From Flavobacterium agri (GTDB lineage: Bacteria > Bacteroidota > Bacteroidia > Flavobacteriales > Flavobacteriaceae): a DNA stretch of 64,000 nt. How positions within the stretch are numbered: position 1 is the stretch's first letter; each line of letters starts with the position of its first letter. This document shows positions 17,285-24,644 of this stretch, piece after piece. The DNA lies in NCBI RefSeq assembly GCF_013401995.1, contig NZ_JACBJI010000006.1:124001-188000 (forward strand), written 5' to 3'. Below the pieces are notes generated by a model. That model had not been told where the DNA came from and did not search any database. It saw only the letters and a list, made by a program, of their open reading frames with translations. Position numbers and translations under genes: made by a program.

Positions 17285-17707
17285 ATGGAAACGCTTAAAC
17301 CAGCCATCACGATCAAAACAACCGTAAACGCACCTATCGAAAAAGTCTGGAAATTCTGGTCGGAACCCGAACATGTCATGAATTGGAATACGCCTTCTCC
17401 CGACTGGCATACGCCGAAAGCCGAAAACGATTTGCGCACCGGCGGCCAATTCTCTTTCACTATGGCAGCCAAGGACGGTTCGTTCAGCTTCGATTTCGGC
17501 GGAACGTATACCGAAGTCATCCCAAACAAAACCATCGCTTATGAAATGAGCGACGGCCGAAAAGTAGACGTGCAATTCGAAAACGAAGGCGATGCGGTAG
17601 CCATTGTCGAGACATTCGATCCTGAAAACGTACACGATCCCGAATTCCAACGCCAGGGTTGGCAGGCGATCCTTGACAATTTCAAAAATTATACGGAAGC
17701 CAACTGA
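17285..17707 (+). CDS. SRPBCC (AHSA1) protein 3
   Basis: A 140-residue SRPBCC/AHSA1 protein. The start is placed at the ATG at 17285, downstream of a good -7 box; the 24 codons upstream are basic and atypical. Family marks: TTVNAPIEKVWKFWSEPEHVMNWNTPSPDWHTPKAENDLRTGGQFSF and the closing helix QRQGWQAILDNFKNYTE. This WNTPSPDW-type subgroup is widespread in Bacteroidota and is usually annotated 'activator of HSP90 ATPase' without functional proof. It probably has its own promoter and is separated from SRPBCC 2 by the palindrome. Confidence 0.88.
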   Translation: METLKPAITIKTTVNAPIEKVWKFWSEPEHVMNWNTPSPDWHTPKAENDLRTGGQFSFTMAAKDGSFSFDFGGTYTEVIPNKTIAYEMSDGRKVDVQFENEGDAVAIVETFDPENVHDPEFQRQGWQAILDNFKNYTEAN

Positions 17708-17727
17708 CGCTAAAAAAACCAATCGAG

Positions 17728-17750
17728 GCCTCGCATTCGCGGGCTTTTTT
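17728..17750 (+). terminator. Possible rho-independent terminator after SRPBCC 3
   Basis: CTCGC (17730-17734) can pair with GCGGG (17739-17743) around an ATTC loop, followed by C and a T-run. The stem is short, with one U-G pair. Confidence 0.4.
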
Positions 17751-17833
17751 ATGGCCGAAAAATCCATTCCCGTGGAATAATAAGTCATACCTCGGGAATA
17801 ATCATCGCCCGACAACCGTACAAAAGCTTACTC

Positions 17834-17841
17834 TATATTTG
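17834..17841 (+). promoter_or_regulatory. Candidate -7 element for the LytS-like kinase gene
   Basis: TATATTTG matches TAnnTTTG and ends 23 bases before the TTG start at 17865. No -33 TTTG was seen at the usual distance. Confidence 0.45.
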
Positions 17842-17864
17842 CTTCAGTTAATTCTGAACAAGCT

Positions 17865-19790
17865 TTGAAAACCAAAATCCATAACCTGATCATCACCCTT
17901 GCGTACGCTGTGCCGGTCGTCGGATTGGCCCAAACTTCGGCCGCCGACAGCCTCAAGCGCATCGTGCGTTCGGCGAAAGTGGATACGGCACGTGTCAACG
18001 CTTACAACCATCTTGCGAACCTGTACCGCGAAAGCAATCCGGATTCGGCCACATTTTATGCGGTCAAAGCCGAATCGCTCTCGAGAAAAGCCCATTACGA
18101 TTTCGGAACGGCCTCGGCCCTTTTGAACCGCGGCAACGCCCACATCATTTCGGGCGATTACAAAAAGGCGCTCGACTTGTTCCGCGATGCGCAATCGGTG
18201 TTTTCGCAATTGCTCGAAGACGATTCGGACGATATCCAGGTCAAGAATTCGCTCGGACGTGCGTTTGCGAGTTCGGCCGTCGTGCTGTCGGAACAAAGCG
18301 ATTACGCGCGCTCGCTCGCCGATTACCAAAAGGCGCTGCAACTATTTACCGAAACGGCCAACAAACCGATGATGTCGCGCGCGTACAACAATATCGCCAT
18401 CGTCTACAAATCGCAAAGCAACAAGGAAAAAGCACTCGAATACCTGCAGAAAGCTTTCGGGTTGCAACAGGAAACCGGCGAGCAGGCCGCGGCCGTAACG
18501 CTCATGAACATAGGCGTTATCCATTTCGAGAAGAACGATCCTAAAAAAGCAGCCGATTTTTACCGAAAAGCGGAAAAACTGTTTGCCGAAACCGACAACC
18601 AGCGCGGCTTTGCATTGCTCTACAATTATTGGGGCGATTATTACGCCAAGACGGGAGATGTCGGGAAAGCCGCCGAGTATTACAACAAATCGGTGCTCAC
18701 CTACGAAAACATGCAGAATAAATTCGGGGCTTCGCTCGCGTTGTACAATTTGGGCAGATTGTATCGCACACAACCTGAAAAAGCGTTGATATTCGCACAA
18801 AAATCACTCGATTACGCTTCCGAAATCGGAATTCTGAACCAACAATACCATTCCGAAAAATTGTTGAGCGACCTATATGAAGATCTTGGCAAACCGCCTG
18901 AAGCCTTGTCGCATTACAAAAAGTACGTAACGTTGCGAGACAGCATCTTCAATCAGGAAAGCACACGGAAATTTGCGCTTGCCGAGATGAATTTCGAATA
19001 CCAGAAAAAAGAAGCGCTGCTCAAGGAACAGAACAAACGGCAAACGCAACTTTTATTACTGTCGGCTTTGGTCGCGTTGCTGCTCATCGGACTTATCGTG
19101 GTCATTTACAACCGACGTCAGGTAAAACGCCGTCTGACCTTGCAAAAAGAAGTGGCCGAATACGAACAGAAAGCGCTGCATTTGCAGATGAATCCGCATT
19201 TTGTGTTCAACTGTTTGGGTTCGATCTCGAGTTTCATCGTACAGAACGGGACCGATTCGGCCTTGCGCTATCTATCGAAATTCTCGAAACTGATGCGGCT
19301 CACGCTCGAATACTCGAAAGGTTCGCTGATTCCGATCGACAAGGAAATCGAGAGCCTGCAAAATTATCTCGAACTCGAGCAATTGCGCTTCCACAACAAA
19401 TTCGATTTCGAGATCCGCTCGAGCGAAAAAGTGGAATTCAACATGGGATTGCCGCCTTTGCTCGTGCAGCCGTTCGTCGAGAATGCCATTTTGCACGGCA
19501 TGGTGCCAAAAGAAGGAAACGGACGCATCCTGGTTGACTTCGATGTCGAGAACGGCCAGCTTTTGTGTACGATCACAGACGACGGCATCGGCATCTCGCA
19601 TTCGCGCCAATTGAAGGAGAATTCGGTTACGGCCCACAAATCGATGGCGCTCGACATCACCAAAAAGCGATTGGAGATCATGGAATCGACAACGGCGAAA
19701 TCGGCACAGATCGACATTGCCGAAATAGACGAAAACGGAAAAACCGGAACGAAAGTCACATTGCGATTGCCGATACAGTATATGCCGTGA
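17865..19790 (+). CDS. TPR-containing LytS-type sensor histidine kinase
   Basis: A 641-residue kinase that appears to start with TTG. Order: signal peptide (1-22), about seven TPR repeats in the periplasm (about 40-360), a short coiled coil, one transmembrane helix (about 396-416), then a His_kinase domain with QMNPHFVFNCL (His445) and a HATPase_c domain (about 540-640, with PPLLVQPFVENAILHG and TDDGIGI). This layout is the LytS/YehU type, which phosphorylates LytTR regulators. The LytTR gene follows 51 bases downstream and is the obvious partner. The signal sensed through the TPR domain is unknown. Confidence 0.93.
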   Translation: MKTKIHNLIITLAYAVPVVGLAQTSAADSLKRIVRSAKVDTARVNAYNHLANLYRESNPDSATFYAVKAESLSRKAHYDFGTASALLNRGNAHIISGDYKKALDLFRDAQSVFSQLLEDDSDDIQVKNSLGRAFASSAVVLSEQSDYARSLADYQKALQLFTETANKPMMSRAYNNIAIVYKSQSNKEKALEYLQKAFGLQQETGEQAAAVTLMNIGVIHFEKNDPKKAADFYRKAEKLFAETDNQRGFALLYNYWGDYYAKTGDVGKAAEYYNKSVLTYENMQNKFGASLALYNLGRLYRTQPEKALIFAQKSLDYASEIGILNQQYHSEKLLSDLYEDLGKPPEALSHYKKYVTLRDSIFNQESTRKFALAEMNFEYQKKEALLKEQNKRQTQLLLLSALVALLLIGLIVVIYNRRQVKRRLTLQKEVAEYEQKALHLQMNPHFVFNCLGSISSFIVQNGTDSALRYLSKFSKLMRLTLEYSKGSLIPIDKEIESLQNYLELEQLRFHNKFDFEIRSSEKVEFNMGLPPLLVQPFVENAILHGMVPKEGNGRILVDFDVENGQLLCTITDDGIGISHSRQLKENSVTAHKSMALDITKKRLEIMESTTAKSAQIDIAEIDENGKTGTKVTLRLPIQYMP

Positions 19791-19841
19791 TTTGGACCGG
19801 CGCGCCCAATAAAAAATGAAAATAAAGAATAAACAATACAA

Positions 19842-20603
19842 ATGATAAAAGCCATACTCATAGACGACGACCACCATTTGCGCACCGGCCTCAAAGCTTT
19901 GCTCGAACGCTACACCGACGATATCGCGATAATCGGTGAGGCCGAAAGCGTCAAGACGGGAATCGAAGCCGTAAAAAAATTGCAGCCGCAGGTGATTTTC
20001 CTCGACATCCATTTGAGTGACGGTACGGGTTTCGACATGCTCGAGAAACTGTCCGAAAGCTCGGGAAAAATCAAGGCGCACATCGTGTTCATCACGGCTC
20101 ACGAGCAATATGCGGTGAAAGCGTTCAAATTCTCGGCTCTTGATTTTATCCTGAAGCCCGTCGATTTTGAGGAATTGCAGAACACCATCGCCAAGATCAA
20201 GGAAGCCGTGAACAAGAACAATTCGTTCGAGCATATCGATTTGTTGTTGGAAAACATCCGGAAGAAGGTCGACAATTTCAAGCGGATCGCGCTTTCTACG
20301 AGCGACGGCATCCATTTGTTCGACGTGGCCGACATCATACGGTGCGAAGCGAAAGTGAACTACACCCAGTTTTACATCAAGAACCACAAGCCCGTACTGA
20401 TTTCGAAAACGCTCAAGGAATACGAGGAATTGCTCACCGAACACGGTTTCGAACGCATCCACCAATCACACCTTATCAACCTTTCGTACCTCAAATCGTA
20501 CATAAAAACCGATGGCGGTTATGTGGTGATGGCCGACAATTCGAACATCCCGATCGCGCAGAGCAAAAAGGAAAAATTACAAGAACTTATTAAAGCTCTT
20601 TAA
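19842..20603 (+). CDS. LytTR-family response regulator
   Basis: A 253-residue cytosolic transcription factor. The receiver domain (about 1-120) has acidic pocket D8-D9-D10, phosphoacceptor Asp55 (VIFLDIHLSD), T/A switch (FITAHEQY) and Lys in LKPVDF. The C-terminal LytTR DNA-binding domain (about 150-253) shows GIHLFDVADIIRCEAKVNYTQFY and GFERIHQSHLINLSYLKSYIKTDGGYVVMADN. It is paired with the LytS-like kinase directly upstream. The 1282-residue LRR surface protein begins 37 bases after its stop and is a candidate cotranscribed output. Confidence 0.95.
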   Translation: MIKAILIDDDHHLRTGLKALLERYTDDIAIIGEAESVKTGIEAVKKLQPQVIFLDIHLSDGTGFDMLEKLSESSGKIKAHIVFITAHEQYAVKAFKFSALDFILKPVDFEELQNTIAKIKEAVNKNNSFEHIDLLLENIRKKVDNFKRIALSTSDGIHLFDVADIIRCEAKVNYTQFYIKNHKPVLISKTLKEYEELLTEHGFERIHQSHLINLSYLKSYIKTDGGYVVMADNSNIPIAQSKKEKLQELIKAL

Positions 20604-20640
20604 CCCAATCAATCAAAAAACGAACATTAAAAAAGAAATC

Positions 20641-23600
20641 ATGAAGAAAATTTTACAAATAGCGCTTTTATTGCTGGCCGTTGCGGGCAATGCGCAAATC
20701 GTCAACATTCCCGATCCCGTTTTCAGGGCGATGTTGTTGGTCGCCGACACGAACAATACGATCGCGATCGGCTCAAACGGAACGACGCCCATCAAAGTCG
20801 ACAGCAACAGCGACGGACAAATCCAGGAAAGCGAGGCGCTGGCCGTTTACAATCTGAACCTCGGCGGCAGCATCATTTCGAATTTGAGCGGGATTTCGAG
20901 TTTTACGAACCTGCGTCACCTCGACGTGCACAGCAACCAACTTTCGAGCCTTGACGTGAGTGCGCTCGTGAACCTCAAACGCTTGTATTGCGGCGACAAC
21001 TCGCTCACAAGCCTCGACATCAGTGCGTTGCCGAACCTTGAATTCCTCTTTTGCGAAACGAACCAGATTTCGAACCTCAACTTGGGCACGTCTCCGAATT
21101 TCAAGTTTCTGAGCTGCAACAACAACGAATTGTCATCGCTTAACCTGAACGGATTGACCGGTTTATTGTCGGCGAGTTGCAGCTATAACCAACTGACAAA
21201 CCTTTCGGTGAACAACCTTCCTGTATTGAGCTCGTTGATTTGCGACCACAACCAACTTACGAATCTCAACCTTAACGGATTGACGGCGCTTACGCAATTG
21301 TATTGCTTTTACAACCTGCTTACGACGCTCGATTTGAGCAGCCAAACGAACCTTACGCATTTGAGCTGCGGAGAAAACAACATTGCCGTGTTGAATTTGA
21401 ACGGACTTACGCAACTCTCGGCTGTCGAATGCTCGTATTTGCCGAACAATGCCGTGATCAACGGAAACAACCTCAACGCATTGGTCAATTTCCAATATGC
21501 GGGATCGAATTCGAATTTGACGCTCAACGGATTCCAAAACGTAAACGATGTGACGCTGTCACTTCCGCAGGCAAGCGTGACGTTGAACGTTTCGGGTTTC
21601 AGCAACAATTCCACCATCCATATGTACGGTTCTTTGATGACGAGCCTTACCGTGAACGGCACGGGTTCGGTGAGCCTTGAAGCGCTCGACATCCCAAGCA
21701 ACCAACTTACGAGCCTTACGTTGAACGGATTGGACAATTTGCTCGCTTTGAATTGCAACAACAACCAACTCGTCAACCTGAGTTTGAACAATCTTGCGAA
21801 TCTGGAACAATTGAACTGCAGCCGCAACAAGATCCAAACGCTTAATTTGGCAGGCGTTCCGAACCTGAAACACCTCGACTGCAACAACAACAAGCTTACG
21901 GGACTTAACGTGAGCGGATTGACGTCGTTGGAATATCTGGATTGCTCGAACAATATTTCGACGGCTATCGTCGGAAACCAGATCACGTCGCTCAACGTCA
22001 GCGGATTGACGAACCTCAAATACCTCGACTTTTCGAATTACGGTTTCGACGGACAAATCGGCGCGGCAGGCAACCTGATCACTTCTATCAACGTCAACAA
22101 CCTCACGCATCTGCAACAGCTGAAATGTTCGAAAAACAATTTGCCGACGCTTATCGTGAACGGACTTACCGAACTTACGACGTTGGATTGTTCGCACAAC
22201 CAGCTTACGAGCCTCGATTTGATCGGATTGACGAACCTTACGTCTCTGAATTATGGATGGAACCAGCTTTCAAACCTCAATATGACAGGTTTGGTCAACA
22301 TCACCGAATTGGATTGTTCGCACAATTCGATCGCGACTTTGAACGTGGTCAACATGACGAACCTTACGAAACTCAACTGCAATACGAACTTGCTTACGAC
22401 CTTGAATTTGAGCGGGCTTACGCTTCTCACAAGTTTGAATTGCGATTCGAACCAGATTTCGTCTCTCGACGTGAGTGCCATGCCCGGACTTCTCACGTTG
22501 AGCTGTAACGGCAACCAAATTTCTACTTTGGATGTTTCCAACTTACCGGAACTTACCTCGTTGAACTGCGGCGGGAACAACATTTCAAGCCTTGACGTAA
22601 GCGGATTGCCGCATCTGGCGGTATTTTACTGTTCTGCAAACAACCTCACGAATCTTGACGTAAGCGCACAGGCCGATATGTACGATTTCAATTGCAGCGG
22701 CAACCAGCTTACGAGTCTCGACGTGAGCAACTCGCCCGACATCATCTATCTGAATTGCGCCGACAACCAGATTTCGAACCTTAACGTAAGCAATCTCACC
22801 AATCTGGTCACGTTGAGTTGCAACGCCAATCAACTTACGAGCCTTGACGTGAGCCAGTCTGCCGTACTTCAGGGATTGTACTGCAACAACAACCAAATCA
22901 CCTCGCTCGACGTAAGCAATACGAACCGCCTTACCGATATGTGGTGCCAGGACAATTTGCTTACCGAACTGTTCCTTAAAAACGGAAGTTTCGAAACCAA
23001 CCTCAACCTGGCGAACAATCCTACGTTGGCTTACATTTGTGCCGATGACGCGCAATTGGCGAGCGTACAATCGCAGCTCAACAGTTTGGGTATGACCACG
23101 ACCGTTTCGAACTCGTATTGTACGTTCACGCCGGGCGGACCGCATAATACCGTAATCGGAACGACGATTTTCGACGGAAACAACAACGGTTGTAACATCA
23201 ACGACCCGTTGCACCCGAACATCAGGGTCGATTTTACCGACGGGTTCACGACAGGTTCGGCGTTCACCAATACTGACGGAATCTGTACGTTTTATGCAGA
23301 TGCCGGAAACTACACTTTATTCCCGAATATCGAGAATGCATCGGCGTTCAACATTTCGCCTGCGAGCGCGTCGATCAACTTCCCCGACAACAACAATAAC
23401 ATCAGCAACCAGAGTTTCTGTCTGTCGGCCAACGGAGTCCATCCTGATATAGAAATCGTGATCAGTCCGATCACACCGGCGCGCCCAGGTTTTGACGCCG
23501 TTTACGAAGTGGTTTACAAAAACAAAGGAAACACCGCGCTTTCGGGCACCGTGACGCTTGGTTTTGACGATTCGAAATTGGATTTGTTGACGTCGGTTCC

Positions 23601-24489
23601 TGCATTCGACACGCAAACTTCGAACAACCTCGAATGGTCGTACAGCGGATTGCTGCCTTTCGAAAGTCGTACGATAAGACTCGAATTCAACGTGAATTCA
23701 CCGACAGAAACGCCTGCGGTAAACAACGGCGACATCTTGAACTTCACGACTTCGATAACTCCTGTCGCGGGTGATGAGACGCCATCGGACAACGCATTTG
23801 CGTTCAACCAGATCGTCGTGAATTCATTCGACCCGAACGATATCACATGTCTTGAAGGAAATACCGTTTCCCCGACAGAAATCGGGAACTATCTGCACTA
23901 CATCGTGAATTTCGAAAACACGGGAAGCGCGAACGCCGTAAACGTAATCGTGCGCACGACGGTAGACGAAGGCCAGTACGACCTGCATTCGCTTCAGGTG
24001 TTGAACACTTCACATAATGCGCGCACCGTGATCCGCGGGAATATCGTCGAGTTCATTTTCGAGAATATAGAATTGGACGCGTCTGCTGGCGATCCACCGG
24101 TTGGCGGGCACGGAAACGTACTGTTCAAGATCCGCTCGAACGACGGATTGACCGACGGCGATTTCGTAGCCAAGAAAGCCGAGATTTTCTTTGACTACAA
24201 CTTCCCGATCGAGACCAACGAGGCCGAAACCGTGTACCAAAGCTTGCAGAATCCCGATTTTGAAACGGATGACAGCGTTTCGGTTTACCCGAATCCGTCA
24301 AACGGCATCGTAAACGTGAAAAGCGAATACGACGTACAATCATTGGAATTGTTCGACGTACAGGGCAGATTGCTACAAAAGAACCTGAACCTGGATTCGA
24401 TCGACTTGTCTTCGCGAACAAACGGCCTGTACTTTTTAAGGATTACGACCGAAAAAGGAAGCAAGGTCGAAAAAGTAATACGCAACTGA
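20641..24489 (+). CDS. Giant leucine-rich-repeat surface protein with T9SS sorting domain
   Basis: A 1282-residue secreted protein. Signal peptide (1-19, GNAQ); residues about 75-800 hold some 30 bacterial-type LRRs of about 21 residues with a Cys or His at a fixed place (pattern L-x-x-L-x-C-x-x-N-x-L-x-x-L-x-x-S/N-G-L). A domain after about residue 830 resembles Cna-B/SdrD-like modules (GTTIFDGNNNGCNIND). Then comes a DUF7619-type block (about 1070-1190, IGNYLHYIVNFENTGSANAVNV ... KAEIFFDYNFPIETNEAETVY), and finally a T9SS type A sorting domain (VYPNPSNGIVNV ... NGLYFLRITTEKG). It is probably a cell-surface adhesin or binding scaffold. Its position after the LytS/LytTR pair suggests two-component control. 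Confidence 0.92.
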   Translation: MKKILQIALLLLAVAGNAQIVNIPDPVFRAMLLVADTNNTIAIGSNGTTPIKVDSNSDGQIQESEALAVYNLNLGGSIISNLSGISSFTNLRHLDVHSNQLSSLDVSALVNLKRLYCGDNSLTSLDISALPNLEFLFCETNQISNLNLGTSPNFKFLSCNNNELSSLNLNGLTGLLSASCSYNQLTNLSVNNLPVLSSLICDHNQLTNLNLNGLTALTQLYCFYNLLTTLDLSSQTNLTHLSCGENNIAVLNLNGLTQLSAVECSYLPNNAVINGNNLNALVNFQYAGSNSNLTLNGFQNVNDVTLSLPQASVTLNVSGFSNNSTIHMYGSLMTSLTVNGTGSVSLEALDIPSNQLTSLTLNGLDNLLALNCNNNQLVNLSLNNLANLEQLNCSRNKIQTLNLAGVPNLKHLDCNNNKLTGLNVSGLTSLEYLDCSNNISTAIVGNQITSLNVSGLTNLKYLDFSNYGFDGQIGAAGNLITSINVNNLTHLQQLKCSKNNLPTLIVNGLTELTTLDCSHNQLTSLDLIGLTNLTSLNYGWNQLSNLNMTGLVNITELDCSHNSIATLNVVNMTNLTKLNCNTNLLTTLNLSGLTLLTSLNCDSNQISSLDVSAMPGLLTLSCNGNQISTLDVSNLPELTSLNCGGNNISSLDVSGLPHLAVFYCSANNLTNLDVSAQADMYDFNCSGNQLTSLDVSNSPDIIYLNCADNQISNLNVSNLTNLVTLSCNANQLTSLDVSQSAVLQGLYCNNNQITSLDVSNTNRLTDMWCQDNLLTELFLKNGSFETNLNLANNPTLAYICADDAQLASVQSQLNSLGMTTTVSNSYCTFTPGGPHNTVIGTTIFDGNNNGCNINDPLHPNIRVDFTDGFTTGSAFTNTDGICTFYADAGNYTLFPNIENASAFNISPASASINFPDNNNNISNQSFCLSANGVHPDIEIVISPITPARPGFDAVYEVVYKNKGNTALSGTVTLGFDDSKLDLLTSVPAFDTQTSNNLEWSYSGLLPFESRTIRLEFNVNSPTETPAVNNGDILNFTTSITPVAGDETPSDNAFAFNQIVVNSFDPNDITCLEGNTVSPTEIGNYLHYIVNFENTGSANAVNVIVRTTVDEGQYDLHSLQVLNTSHNARTVIRGNIVEFIFENIELDASAGDPPVGGHGNVLFKIRSNDGLTDGDFVAKKAEIFFDYNFPIETNEAETVYQSLQNPDFETDDSVSVYPNPSNGIVNVKSEYDVQSLELFDVQGRLLQKNLNLDSIDLSSRTNGLYFLRITTEKGSKVEKVIRN

Positions 24490-24503
24490 TCCAAACAAAT
24501 TTT

Positions 24504-24530
24504 AAAGCCTCGATTATTCGAGGCTTTTTT
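24504..24530 (+). terminator. Rho-independent terminator of the LRR gene
   Basis: AAAGCCTCGA (24504-24513), loop TTAT, TCGAGGCTTT (24518-24527), then a T-run. The stem is a perfect 10 bp. Confidence 0.85.
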
Positions 24531-24576
24531 ATGGCTCTCCGTTGGCCAAGTATAAACGGATTGCCGGAGTTCAAAA

Positions 24577-24606
24577 ACAAAAGCCCCGAATAATCGAGGC
24601 TTTTCA
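24577..24606 (-). terminator. Rho-independent terminator of carB
   Basis: AAAGCCCCGA (24580-24589) and TCGAGGCTTT (24594-24603), with A-rich sequence on the left that reads as a T-run on the minus strand. One G-U pair in the minus transcript. The stem is nearly identical to the neighbouring LRR terminator but serves the opposite strand. Confidence 0.75.
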
Positions 24607-24644
24607 TTTCAAAGACGGAATCTTCCAATCTTTAAATCTTTTAA

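Noticed and set aside
19272-20465. 397-codon minus-strand open frame across the kinase and LytTR genes
   Set aside because: Spans two clear genes on the opposite strand; no domain, no promoter.
20900-22980. Regularly spaced about 63-base repeats suggesting a CRISPR array
   Set aside because: They are in-frame LRR units of a 1282-residue protein and the repeats diverge as coding sequence does.
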